The notes beneath the pieces were generated by a model. The model made no database searches. It was not told the DNA's origin and worked only from the letters and a program-made list of their open reading frames with translations. Below, in pieces: positions 25,809 through 35,105 of a DNA stretch of 64,000 nt. The position numbers were made by a program, and so were the translations under genes. Origin of the DNA: Candidatus Tumulicola scandinaviensis (GTDB lineage Bacteria > Vulcanimicrobiota > Vulcanimicrobiia > Vulcanimicrobiales > Vulcanimicrobiaceae); the NCBI GenBank assembly GCA_003140835.1, contig PLLA01000097.1, positions 1 to 64,000 on the forward strand, given 5' to 3'. Within the stretch, counting starts at the first letter, position 1. Every line of letters begins with the position of its first letter.

Positions 25809-28436
25809 TCAGGCTGGCGAACGGACGCTGCTCGCCCGTCGCGGCGATCGGCTCGAGGCCGAACGCACGGCCAAACCTAACGCGAACAGCAAACACGCGA
25901 CGGTCAAGACCATACCTCCGACATAAGCGAACAGCGCGAGGTTGACGATTTGGAACGCGACCGGACCCGACCCTTCGACGATCCAACCGTTGGCAAACCC
26001 GTCGATTTGCAGATGGCCGAGAACGTTGGCCGACCCACTGCGCCGCAAGAGCACCCAGATCGGTGCAAAGGATTGGCGAAACACGACCGTGCAGCGCCCC
26101 TGGATGTTCCCTCGCAGGGAATACGCCAGTGGATTTTCTTCCGACCAGGTGACGCCCGACGCCGAGCAGCTGGGCGGCAAGGCGATCCGATTCACGCCTC
26201 CGCGAGTCGCCCATCGGATAGTCGCGCCGCGAAGCGTCGCGATGTTGTAGGGCGGAATGCGAATGAAGAGACGAGCCGACCGCGTACCGGGCGGTACTTC
26301 TTGCGCCGGCAGCGTGGGATCGACCCACTCCACGTCGTGCCGCCGGCGATAAAAGCCCAGCTGCGTTTGCGGGACGGTTGCGGGCTGCACATCGACCAGC
26401 GCTTGCAGGGCTGCGATGTTTGCCACGCCGGGTACGTCGAGGGAAAAGCAGCGCGGTTCGAGCTTCGTTTGCACGAACGCGACGGTCGTACGCACCGCTG
26501 CAACGGGACGTGGGTGCCGTCCGTCGCACGATCCGAACGCGCCGATCGGGACCGTCCGTTGCGTGAGCGGCGGGGCCGCAACGGCCGGCAACGTTTTTGC
26601 GCCGAACGTCGTTCCTTGCGCTACGTCAGCAGCGATCGGTTCGTATCGGCCGCGACCCTGCGTCAGGACCATCCACCACATGAAGTTGTCAAAACCACCG
26701 ACGTCGACCGGCTGATCGTAGATGCCGACCTCTGCCAAGGGCGGTCGCGTCGTCGCCGTTATCAAGTGAACGTCGAGGTCGCGATACTCTTTGCGAGGCA
26801 TCACGAAACCTGCGTGCCGAAGCGCCGCCACCGTCTCCAGCGACGCAGTGATTTCGGGATCGGGCCATTGGAAATCCGGACTCAACGAATCGGCCGCCAG
26901 CGCGATGGTCCCCACCCCTAGGCGCGGGGCCAATGCTTCTGCCGTTCGCGGCTGCATATTTAGGAACGCGTCGGCCAAGCGGGCCTGCACGCGCGCCGTT
27001 CCGGGAGCGACCCATTCGGCCATGGTTGGACCGATCGCGTCCGACGGAGAGTTCAGCGACGTGAAACCGTTGATGACGTAGGGCGACCAGCGATATTGTA
27101 CGCCGCGATCGGGCGGCATCCAGAGCGTGCTTCCCTGAACGCGCGACTGCGAAAACTCGCGGTATTGGCGCGGTTGATTGGACCGCGGCAGGCCCGAAGC
27201 CGCGCCGTCGATCGGAAGGAACGGTAGAATGCCGGTCAAGGCCATCCCCCATACGGCGAGATTCAGGAGCGCTCCGTAGGCGCGGAATCCCACCCGCAAT
27301 GCCGTCGCTAGGACGACGAAGGTGCCCAGGATGTAGAGCGGCGAGAAATAGTCTGGCTCGACGAACGACCGCAAACCGGGAACCGAATTGCGAAACCACA
27401 GGTAGGCGTTGGGCAAGAGCGCGATACCGTCGACCAGCCATAACCCGAGCAACGCGAGTGCAACGCCGCCATAGAAGTTCGAGCGCAGCGAGGGCCGCCG
27501 TGCGAGCAAGAGCAGTCCGAGCGATAGCACGGGAATCAGCCACAAGCCGAGCGCCACGACCGGCAGCTGCCGCGACACCGACGTAAAATAGAAGCTCTGC
27601 AGCATCAACGTGTTGAGAACGCCGACGTTGACCGAGTAGTGCTGGAAAATATTGGCGTCGAAACGCTGGTTGACCAGCGCGATATTCCCGCCGGCATTGA
27701 GCACCATATCGGCGATCATCGAGAAGATGTAAAACGCGTTCGCCGCGACCACGGCAAGCCCGAGCCACGCCAGAGCGCCGACGACGCGCCATCCCCGCAG
27801 AAGGACCTCGCGCACAGAAATTCCCAGACATATGACCGCCGCAAGGTAGCTGATTTGGAGCGCCGGGATGACCAGCAACAGCGAACACGCAAAATATAAT
27901 GCGGCGGCGACGCTCGGCCGCGCAACGTATCGCAAGAAGAGAAAAACGATCAGCGGCAAAGCCTGGTAGGACAGATAGATCGGCCCCTGCGCGATGCGGT
28001 CGTACGACCACAAGTTAAACGTGTAAAAAATCGCCAGCGGCGCCGAATAGTTGCCGGCACCGAGCCGCCGGGCCAAGGCCCAGGCGCCCATCAAACCCAG
28101 GGCGGACATCGACGAGTACCACACCCACTGCGCCATCTGCAAGTTGTGGAAGAACGCGATCAGACCGTTGATCCCGAGGTGATACACCAAGCGAGGCACG
28201 CCGATGAACGTGTTGTCGGCGCCGGCCGAGGCTGCACCGCTCCACGGCAGAATGTAGTCGAGCCAGAACGGGTTCAACGGAAAATTGGCGTCGCCGTATT
28301 CGTACAGCCCGCGGGAATCCAGTAACGGAAAGAATACCGCGAGCGGCAGGAGCAACAAGAGCGCCGGGTAGCGGTTCAGCGTTCGAACGGCGGCGCCTAA
28401 CACCTGATACACGCGTTTGGGCGCGGAGCGATTCAT
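25809..28436 (-). CDS. Large multi-membrane protein, AftD/GT-C-like
   Basis: 875 residues. An N-terminal helix is followed by an extracytoplasmic loop YEYGDANFPLNPFWLDYI, whose Asp and aromatic pattern resembles arabinofuranosyltransferase-type GT-C enzymes. About a dozen helices extend to roughly residue 430, then a long extracytoplasmic region (about 430-820), then a final helix (about 825-850) and a basic Ser/Arg-rich tail. ATG at 28436 overlaps the upstream GT4 stop (ATGA), so the much longer upstream open frame is not used. Probably adds a sugar to a lipid-linked or surface glycan outside the inner membrane (inference). Confidence 0.74.
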   Translation of the reverse strand: MNRSAPKRVYQVLGAAVRTLNRYPALLLLLPLAVFFPLLDSRGLYEYGDANFPLNPFWLDYILPWSGAASAGADNTFIGVPRLVYHLGINGLIAFFHNLQMAQWVWYSSMSALGLMGAWALARRLGAGNYSAPLAIFYTFNLWSYDRIAQGPIYLSYQALPLIVFLFLRYVARPSVAAALYFACSLLLVIPALQISYLAAVICLGISVREVLLRGWRVVGALAWLGLAVVAANAFYIFSMIADMVLNAGGNIALVNQRFDANIFQHYSVNVGVLNTLMLQSFYFTSVSRQLPVVALGLWLIPVLSLGLLLLARRPSLRSNFYGGVALALLGLWLVDGIALLPNAYLWFRNSVPGLRSFVEPDYFSPLYILGTFVVLATALRVGFRAYGALLNLAVWGMALTGILPFLPIDGAASGLPRSNQPRQYREFSQSRVQGSTLWMPPDRGVQYRWSPYVINGFTSLNSPSDAIGPTMAEWVAPGTARVQARLADAFLNMQPRTAEALAPRLGVGTIALAADSLSPDFQWPDPEITASLETVAALRHAGFVMPRKEYRDLDVHLITATTRPPLAEVGIYDQPVDVGGFDNFMWWMVLTQGRGRYEPIAADVAQGTTFGAKTLPAVAAPPLTQRTVPIGAFGSCDGRHPRPVAAVRTTVAFVQTKLEPRCFSLDVPGVANIAALQALVDVQPATVPQTQLGFYRRRHDVEWVDPTLPAQEVPPGTRSARLFIRIPPYNIATLRGATIRWATRGGVNRIALPPSCSASGVTWSEENPLAYSLRGNIQGRCTVVFRQSFAPIWVLLRRSGSANVLGHLQIDGFANGWIVEGSGPVAFQIVNLALFAYVGGMVLTVACLLFALGLAVRSASSRSPRRASSVRSPA

Positions 28437-29689
28437 CGCGAGCCCGCATCCTGCGCTTGCCGTACGCGCGGTTTGCCGTCGAGCGGATAGCGGGTGTCGG
28501 GCGAACGGCGCCCGCAGCGCACGTCCTGGATCAAATTCGCGATGACGCCGACGTCGCGCATGCGCGCGATGTCCTCGACCCGGTCGACCAGCACGCGTTC
28601 GTTCTTCTCGAAAAAGTCGACGATCGAACGCGCGCACGCATCGCGCTCGGGCACGAACGTCTGGCAGTCCAGCGCGCCGTCGAAGCGCACGAACGTGGAC
28701 ACCAGGACCGGTTTGCGCGCCGCGAAAACCGTGTTGAGCGCCGCGCTCGCGCCGTACGTCGCCGTATACGGCAAAACGACGACGTCGGCCGCCGCCAAGA
28801 GATCGGCCAGCTGCGCCTCGGGGACGAACTCGTGCATGTTCGCGCCGGCGGCGGCGGCCTTCGCGCATAGCCCGTCGTAAAACGTTTCGTAGCGCTCGTT
28901 GCCGCGCAGCCGCGGATGACGCCCGGCTACCACGTGGACGGCCACGTCCGCGATCGACGAGCGGACCGCGGGAAGCGCATCGAGCAGGACGTCGAGCCCC
29001 TTATAATAGGAAGCGTAGCCAAAAAACAGCACCACCTTGGCTTCGTCGATGCCGCACCGGACGCGCGCATCCTCCATTCTCGGGCGCCGTCCTTCGTGCA
29101 TGAGCGGAATCGGGCACACGTACAGCTTCTCTCGCGCTACTCCGTACTCCGACTCGAGAATCTCGGCCAGCTTGACCTCCAGCACGACGATCCGGTCGGT
29201 CGCCCAATTGAAGAGGCGATAGATCGCGGCGAATCCGGCTCGACCGATTCTCGAATACGGAAGCACGAAGCCGTTTTCGCGCAGCATCTCGCGGGTGACG
29301 ACGCGCTGCGATACGATGCCGTGAAGCGTGGCGACGATCTGCGTGCCGTGTATCCGGCGGATTAGACGCAAGACGAACGGCAGGAGCAACGCCGAGACGA
29401 CGCCGCCGTATAGGTACACGTCGTATTCCAAATGCAGCACGTCCACCTTGCTCTTCAGCGCCGCACGGAGAATTTGAAACGGAGCCAGATAGCCGAACCT
29501 CCAGCAACGCCGAACAGTGACGTTTGGAGCGTAGTGCTCGACGGTTCCCAACGCGCGCGTACCGTCGGCCAGCACGACGAACTCGTCTTCCCCGCCGCGA
29601 AGCGGCTCGAGGATCGTTTGCGAATAGTATGCGATCGCGCTCTTGACTACGCCGGCCTCCGGGAACGACGTGACGATGCCGATCTTCAT
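28433..29689 (-). CDS. Family 4 glycosyltransferase
   Basis: Retaining GT-B enzyme, 418 residues, cytosolic face. The N-terminal domain begins KIGIVTSFPEAGVVKSAIAYY; the C-terminal domain has VLFFGYASYYKGLDVLLDAL, VAGRHPRL, FVPEAQLADLLAAADVVVLPYTATYG and ASAALNTVFAARKPVLVS, a diverged form of the E-x7-E donor site. ATG at 29689 overlaps the upstream GT2 stop and its own stop overlaps the giant membrane protein start, so three genes are translationally coupled. Confidence 0.88.
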   Translation of the reverse strand: MKIGIVTSFPEAGVVKSAIAYYSQTILEPLRGGEDEFVVLADGTRALGTVEHYAPNVTVRRCWRFGYLAPFQILRAALKSKVDVLHLEYDVYLYGGVVSALLLPFVLRLIRRIHGTQIVATLHGIVSQRVVTREMLRENGFVLPYSRIGRAGFAAIYRLFNWATDRIVVLEVKLAEILESEYGVAREKLYVCPIPLMHEGRRPRMEDARVRCGIDEAKVVLFFGYASYYKGLDVLLDALPAVRSSIADVAVHVVAGRHPRLRGNERYETFYDGLCAKAAAAGANMHEFVPEAQLADLLAAADVVVLPYTATYGASAALNTVFAARKPVLVSTFVRFDGALDCQTFVPERDACARSIVDFFEKNERVLVDRVEDIARMRDVGVIANLIQDVRCGRRSPDTRYPLDGKPRVRQAQDAGSR

Positions 29690-30591
29690 CGCAACACTTT
29701 GGTGCTGGCGGCCACCGCCCACGGGCCTTCTTGCGATTGCGGCTTATGGCGGGTCGCCTTCACGGCAAGCATTGCCGCAAACGTCAACGCGCCGATCGGG
29801 TCGCGGACGGCTTGCGCCAAGGCGGTTTTCAGCAAATCGCCCGGCCGGGGATCGTAATAGCGTTCGAGCTCGCTGGAGGACCAGCGCGCCCGCAAGAGCG
29901 CGCGCCCTTCGCTGAAGCGATTCGATTGCCGTAGATAATCTTCGAGTGAATCGGGGGCGCGGTACGACAGTCCCGCATCGCTCCGGTACGAATAGTCGTA
30001 TCCTTGAGCCAAACAGACGAGCATGAAGTGCGCGTCTTCGGTGTGCGGCGGTACGTTCGAGTGCAGGATTGCGTCGACCAACCGTCTCGTCATTCCCAGC
30101 AACCTGCCATTGCTGCAGAGCGCGGGATACCGGCGAACGGCCTGCGCACGCAAACGTTCGTGACGTTTGGCGCTGAAGATCGCGCCGCGCTCCCAAATCG
30201 TGCGCGGGTCGGGCATTACGACGGGGTTCGCGAGCACCAGATCGACGCGTTCGAGTTCGCTCAGGACGATTTCCAGCGTTTTCGCCGGCAGCACCACGTC
30301 GCAGTCGAGCAGCAGAATCCGTTCGACCGCCGGGTCCAGAGAACGCATCGCGCTCAACAGCGACGCGACTTTTCCGATACGCTGCGCGTTTCGTACGACG
30401 CAAACGCGCGATCCGATACTAGACAGCGAATCCAGCGCGTCGCGGCTCTCTCCTTCGCTCCCGTCGTCGACGAAAACCACAGACAGATCCGGTACCGCCA
30501 AAAGCGCGGCGCAGATGTCGGCTGGGTTACGACCCTCGTTATAGCATGGAATCACCGCGACGCCGGCCGTTTTCGGGAAAGCGTCAGGCAT
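29686..30591 (-). CDS. Family 2 glycosyltransferase
   Basis: 301 residues with a GT-A fold: AGVAVIPCYNEGRNPADIC, VVFVDDGSEGESRDAL, ILLLDCDVVLPA (the DxD equivalent DCD), and a C-terminal region PPHTEDAHFMLVCLAQGYDYSY where ED is the base region. A weak amphipathic or membrane segment follows near 270-290. ATG at 30591 follows a 50-base gap from the upstream gene and has only a poor ribosome site. Donor and acceptor are unknown; context places it in assembly of the surface glycan. Confidence 0.86.
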   Translation of the reverse strand: MPDAFPKTAGVAVIPCYNEGRNPADICAALLAVPDLSVVFVDDGSEGESRDALDSLSSIGSRVCVVRNAQRIGKVASLLSAMRSLDPAVERILLLDCDVVLPAKTLEIVLSELERVDLVLANPVVMPDPRTIWERGAIFSAKRHERLRAQAVRRYPALCSNGRLLGMTRRLVDAILHSNVPPHTEDAHFMLVCLAQGYDYSYRSDAGLSYRAPDSLEDYLRQSNRFSEGRALLRARWSSSELERYYDPRPGDLLKTALAQAVRDPIGALTFAAMLAVKATRHKPQSQEGPWAVAASTKVLR

Positions 30592-30641
30592 GGTACGGGC
30601 GTTTATCGACGCGGCGGAGCAATTTTCCTTGGCGCTTAACG

Positions 30642-32390
30642 TTAGGTGCCTCCTCGCGAAAAGACATCGAGCCGCTGGAGGAGCGGTAACTTCGCGGCCG
30701 CTTGCTGCGCCGCGGCGAAATCGAACCGGTAGATCAGCAGCGGGTTCTCGCGAATGAGGCTGCACGGTCGTTCGATAAAGTGCTCCACGTCACGAAATGG
30801 CCGCAATAGCGAGGTCACGTCGAACTCGCGCGTGATTCGAACCGGCTCTTGCCCGAGCGTGCGCACATCGACGTTCTCGAAGACCGAGGGAAGCTTTTCG
30901 ACCGGCATCGCCCGTCCGCGAACGGTTATCTCCTCGGGCGAGAAGAGCGTGTAGCCCAGCGAGGCGGTTGCGAAACGCGACGCGTACTCGTTGCCGGCGT
31001 ATACGATGACGTCGTTTGCGGCAAACGTTAGAGCGCAGCCACCGGCCGATTCGCGAACGAGCGGATCGACGGCAATCGTATTGAGCAAACGCTCCTGCGC
31101 TGGATATCCGCTCGGCCGCGCGTGGATCGCAGCGAACGCCGTCTCGGCGGCGATCGCCGCCACGAACGCGGCAAAAACGATCGGTGGTGCGAGGCGTCCC
31201 GCTCGAGTCAGTCCGTCGATCCAACGCTGCGAGAACAGTTCGCGCCGGTAGCACGCAACCACGATGAAGGCCGCCGCCGCCAGCCCGGCGCCGGTAAGCG
31301 CGACCGGTGGCGAAACGCAGCGAAGCAGCTCGAGGCCGTGCCCAGGACCGAAGCTGAGCTGAAAGTATTCGTCGCTGCCTTCCTGGCAGAACTGCGTCAA
31401 CGGGGCCACGCAGGAGAGCACGAGGCCGCCGAGACTTACAACGTAATCGTTCGCGACTGCGGCGTAGAGCACCAACGGCCCCGCGATCCACAGATAGAAC
31501 GGCGGATGGGCGCCTGGATTCAGCAAGACGATCGACATCGCCGAAAGCAACGCCGCGCGCGCGACGTCGCGCCGCTGCGGACGGTGGCGAAGCTCGGCCG
31601 CGGCCAGCACCACCGGAACCGCGACGGCAAGCAATTGTTCGATTTGCGGTAACGGCCGAGACGCAAAACCGCGGGGGAGCAGCGACCAGAACGACGCGAT
31701 CGAAACTCCGGCGCTTTCCGGGCCGAAGCTATTGTTCGCGTACGCCGCCAACACCCAATGCGCTCTCCCCCAGAGGACGGGAAGCAACGCCAGCGCCGCC
31801 GTCGCCGCGAACGCTCCAAAAGCGAGCGCCGCGCGCCTGGACGAACTTTGCCGAAGAGCGCACACCACCAGCAGCGGCACGAACGCCGCCGGGAAAAACT
31901 TCGCGCCGGCACCCAGTCCCAACGCGACACCCGCCAGTTCGAAACGTTGCGTCAAGGTCAGCGCGATGCCGGCCAGCGCAAGGAACGCCGGAATCGCATC
32001 GGCTTGACCGTGGAAGACCGTAACGAAAACGACCGCGGGATCGAGTAGGTATCGCAGCGCCCATGAGTTGGCGTCGCCGGAGTTTAGGCTGCTTGCCCGG
32101 ATGACGGCAGCGCTTCCTACGTCCGCGCACCACGCCGGAAACTTCAAAAGGAGAATGCGCAACGGCAGCGCGCTCCACGATTGCGGAAACAGCACGATCG
32201 GAAGCTGCGAGAGCAGGAGGATGCCGAGTGAGATCGACCCAAACGGCCAAAGCGCGACCGGCGACACTCGCCCAAAGTAGACGCGCTCGGCGTGCGACAA
32301 AAACGCCGTTACGTCGTAAGCGTGGGCCGTCCACGGAAGCAACGCGCCCTCAATGAAGAGTACCGCTACGATCCACCAGCGGGTCTTCAC
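30642..32390 (-). CDS. Multi-membrane glycosyltransferase-like protein (GT87/GT-C type)
   Basis: 582 residues with about 11 helices over the first 470. The early loop AYDVTAFLSHAERVYFG and the segment RYLLDPAVVFVTVFHGQADAIPAFLAL resemble GT87/PIG-M-type mannosyltransferases, which use polyprenyl-phosphate mannose. A roughly 110-residue soluble C-terminus follows. GTG at 32390 has AGAAGA just upstream and lies 8 bases after the pentapeptide-like lipoprotein gene. The exact sugar is unknown. Confidence 0.75.
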   Translation of the reverse strand: MKTRWWIVAVLFIEGALLPWTAHAYDVTAFLSHAERVYFGRVSPVALWPFGSISLGILLLSQLPIVLFPQSWSALPLRILLLKFPAWCADVGSAAVIRASSLNSGDANSWALRYLLDPAVVFVTVFHGQADAIPAFLALAGIALTLTQRFELAGVALGLGAGAKFFPAAFVPLLVVCALRQSSSRRAALAFGAFAATAALALLPVLWGRAHWVLAAYANNSFGPESAGVSIASFWSLLPRGFASRPLPQIEQLLAVAVPVVLAAAELRHRPQRRDVARAALLSAMSIVLLNPGAHPPFYLWIAGPLVLYAAVANDYVVSLGGLVLSCVAPLTQFCQEGSDEYFQLSFGPGHGLELLRCVSPPVALTGAGLAAAAFIVVACYRRELFSQRWIDGLTRAGRLAPPIVFAAFVAAIAAETAFAAIHARPSGYPAQERLLNTIAVDPLVRESAGGCALTFAANDVIVYAGNEYASRFATASLGYTLFSPEEITVRGRAMPVEKLPSVFENVDVRTLGQEPVRITREFDVTSLLRPFRDVEHFIERPCSLIRENPLLIYRFDFAAAQQAAAKLPLLQRLDVFSRGGT

Positions 32391-32398
32391 AGAGTCTT

Positions 32399-33088
32399 CT
32401 AGTGTACGACCCACCGACCGTTGACGAGCGCGAAACTCCCGGAGTGCCGGAGGCCGCTGAACGAGCAAGCAACGCAATGTAAATCGCCCGCCAGCGTGAC
32501 TCCCGCAAACGCAGCGCCGCCGACGTTCGTCCGGCGCCACGTTCCGCCAAGCAAACGGCTGCCGGAGAAGTCGACGTTCGCAAGATTCATCTCTTGTCCA
32601 ACGAACGGTGCGTCGCAGCGCAAATCGGTGTAGGAAAGATCGACGGAGTCTTTCGCATAGTTCGCCCGCAGCGCCAGCATCAGCCACGCGAGCCGCGCGG
32701 TAGCGCCGGCCATTTGCCGCCCGCGAGCCGACGGATCGGTGCCGGCGGCGACGTTGTACTGTCGAATCCACTTCATCGCGCCCGTCCAGTCCACGGTAGC
32801 GAGATCGACGGCCGCCGCGTTGAGAATACGTTGCGGCACCGGCCGCTGGGCGAGCGATTCGACGACCGTCGACTCGACGGCGGCGTTGCTCGGGGTATTG
32901 AGTAATGCGACGCGAATCGGTTCCCAGGTTGCCGCGGTGGGCTGCTTTTCAAACGCGTCGATGTCCGAAATCAACGTTCGCGCATTCAGCTGCGGTTGAT
33001 CGTCGGACTGGCGCAGTGGGGCACATCCGGTCAGCTGGACGAACGTTACGATGGCAATCGCCGATGCTAGAAGCGGTCGGTAGTGCAA
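32399..33088 (-). CDS. Putative lipoprotein with pentapeptide-like C-terminus
   Basis: Not a recognised family. About 229 residues with an N-terminal hydrophobic stretch ending TFVQLTGC, a plausible lipobox, so likely exported and lipid-anchored. A helical middle region (about 30-150) is followed by segments such as ANVDFSGSRLLGGTW and VGGAAFAGVTL, which look like pentapeptide-repeat coils (A-x-F/V-x-G). The start is uncertain; TTG at 33088 puts the lipobox at the right distance, and a CTG lies slightly upstream. It sits inside the glycan operon. Confidence 0.6.
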   Translation of the reverse strand: MHYRPLLASAIAIVTFVQLTGCAPLRQSDDQPQLNARTLISDIDAFEKQPTAATWEPIRVALLNTPSNAAVESTVVESLAQRPVPQRILNAAAVDLATVDWTGAMKWIRQYNVAAGTDPSARGRQMAGATARLAWLMLALRANYAKDSVDLSYTDLRCDAPFVGQEMNLANVDFSGSRLLGGTWRRTNVGGAAFAGVTLAGDLHCVACSFSGLRHSGSFALVNGRWVVH

Positions 33089-33125
33089 GCGATGAGCTTT
33101 CAGGGACCAAAATAGGAACCCCTTG

Positions 33126-35105
33126 TCAGTTGCGAATGGAACGCGTGTCGAGCAAACTGGATGCGTCGTTCGCCGCCGGTGCTCCAAAAAACGTCCACCG
33201 GCCGTCCAGATCGACGGCCCGAAAGTCGAGACCGACGATCGCGCGCATGACTTCTTTGAGCATCTCGCGGGCGGTCTCGTCCCACGAAAACTTCGCGGCG
33301 CGTGCGAGCGCACCGCGTTCCAAACGTCTGCGCAACACGTCGTCCTTCAGCACCGCAAAGATTGCGTCCGCAACCTCGCCTCCATCGCGTACGATAAGCC
33401 CGCTGACGTCGTCGACGATGGCTTCGCGCAAGCCCGGGACGTCGTAGGCGATCGCCGGCGTACCGCAGGCGTTTCCCTCGATGGCGGTAAGTCCCCAGCC
33501 TTCCATTTCGGAAAGGCTCACCGTGACCCACGCGCGCTGCAGCAGTTCGCGCTTGCGATCGTCGTCGACGAACCCTTCGAACGTCACCGAGCCGTCCAGA
33601 CCCAAACGGGAAACGAGCTCTTTCAAGCTCGGGAGAGCGTCGCCGGTTCCGGCGATGCGCAATACCGCCGACGGTAACCGGTCGCGCACGCCGGCAAACG
33701 CTTCGATCAACCGATCGACGCGCTTATACGCTTTGAGCCGGCCCAAGTAGAGAACGGTCGGAACGGCGGCCTTCTCGCCCGGCACCAGCGAATCGTCCAC
33801 GCCGCACCGCACGAGTCCGGCACCGGGGTTGCCGATCCCGACGCGGCGCATTTCCGCGCGCGTATCGTCGGAGATGGTAACGAAATGGACGTTCCGGTAA
33901 ACCAGCGGCACGAGTTTTTCTTCGCACCAGGCGAGCGCGTGCGCGAGCCATCCGGGAAGATGTTTCTTGAAAACTTCCCGGTGCACGTGGTAGACGATGC
34001 ATACCTTCGGCTTCATCGAGAACAGCGGCGAGAAGAACGGAATGCCGTTCGAAGAATCCACGATCACGTCGAAGCGATCGCGAAACTCCCGCAGATACGC
34101 GTACGGTACGGCGGCGTATACGGTCACCGCGTTGCCGACCCGCCGGACCGGGATTGACTCAACGTCCTCGAGCGGCGCCCCGCCCGGGAACCCCCCGCTG
34201 AGCCACTCGACGTGATGGCCCCATCGCACCCAGCGCTTCGCCTGCTCGAAAAGGTAGGTCTCGGCGCCACCGGCCTGCGGGTGTTTGGGATCGCGCCAGT
34301 TCAGAATCAGAATCCGCAAGTGGTGGTGCAGGCGAACGGGGTTGGTCGGGAACAGCCGGTCGTAGAGCGGCACGACGAAATCGAGAAAAGAATGGCGCAG
34401 CCGCAGCCGCACCACCGCTGCAAACATGTGCAGCGAAGCGGACGCCAACCGGACCCGCGAACCCTGCATGTCGATCCAGTACGTCGGCTCCTCGCGAATC
34501 CGCATCCGCAAGCGCTTCATCATGAAGAGGAGATCGACGTCGAACGCGAGGTTCGCCGTTTCGACCTCACGCATCACGCGCTCGAGTGCGGCGCGGCGGA
34601 ACACCTTGGCTCCGCACTGCGTATCGCAGTATCCCAGACCGAATAGCGCGCGCACGATGAGATTGAAGTTCCGGCTGGCAACGCGCCGGGCCCACGATTG
34701 CCGGATGGCTACCAGCGAACCCGGAAGCCAGCGCGAGCCGATAACGCCGTCGCGGTCGCCGATCGCCTCGCATAGCCGCCGCATTTCGCACGCGGGCGTC
34801 GAGCCGTCGGCGTCGACGTACCCTACGACGTCGGCCCGCGCCATGAGAATCCCGGCGCGAACCGCTCCTCCCTTGCCCACGGCATCGGGGATCTCGATCG
34901 CCAGCAAGTTCTGATTCGACTCGCGCAAAGCGTCGACGACGGCGCGCGTTCCGTCGGTACAGCCGTTCAAGACGACGATAATCTCCGAGTCGGCGAATAC
35001 CTGAACGTAATCCTCGAGAGTTTTTGCGATGCGTTCCTGCTCGTTATGCGCGGGAACGATCACCGAGAAGCGCGGCGGACGCTCGCGGGTAGCGGTCATC
35101 GTCAT
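33126..35105 (-). CDS. Fused GT2-GT4 bidomain glycosyltransferase
   Basis: 659 residues holding two complete enzymes. The N-terminal GT2 domain (about 1-240) is DPM1-like: FSVIVPAHNEQERIAKTLEDY, VVGYVDADGSTPA with DAD, and FNLIVRALFGLGYCDTQCGAK. A short linker leads to a GT4 domain (about 275-620): LNWRDPKHPQAGGAETYLFEQ, TVLYLGRLKAYKRVDRLIEAF, TFEGFVDDDRKRELLQRA, SEMEGWGLTAIEGNACGTPA, the last being the E-x7-E-type donor site. ATG at 35105 overlaps the MurJ stop (ATGA). The fusion suggests sequential sugar transfers to the same lipid carrier (inference). There is no break or frameshift between the domains. Confidence 0.9.
   Translation of the reverse strand: MTMTATRERPPRFSVIVPAHNEQERIAKTLEDYVQVFADSEIIVVLNGCTDGTRAVVDALRESNQNLLAIEIPDAVGKGGAVRAGILMARADVVGYVDADGSTPACEMRRLCEAIGDRDGVIGSRWLPGSLVAIRQSWARRVASRNFNLIVRALFGLGYCDTQCGAKVFRRAALERVMREVETANLAFDVDLLFMMKRLRMRIREEPTYWIDMQGSRVRLASASLHMFAAVVRLRLRHSFLDFVVPLYDRLFPTNPVRLHHHLRILILNWRDPKHPQAGGAETYLFEQAKRWVRWGHHVEWLSGGFPGGAPLEDVESIPVRRVGNAVTVYAAVPYAYLREFRDRFDVIVDSSNGIPFFSPLFSMKPKVCIVYHVHREVFKKHLPGWLAHALAWCEEKLVPLVYRNVHFVTISDDTRAEMRRVGIGNPGAGLVRCGVDDSLVPGEKAAVPTVLYLGRLKAYKRVDRLIEAFAGVRDRLPSAVLRIAGTGDALPSLKELVSRLGLDGSVTFEGFVDDDRKRELLQRAWVTVSLSEMEGWGLTAIEGNACGTPAIAYDVPGLREAIVDDVSGLIVRDGGEVADAIFAVLKDDVLRRRLERGALARAAKFSWDETAREMLKEVMRAIVGLDFRAVDLDGRWTFFGAPAANDASSLLDTRSIRN

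Noticed and set aside
25809-28868. A longer 1019-residue start for the 875-residue membrane protein
   Set aside because: The extra residues are the antisense-like, Arg-rich reading over the GT4 end. The ATG at 28436 overlaps the GT4 stop and places the first helix correctly.
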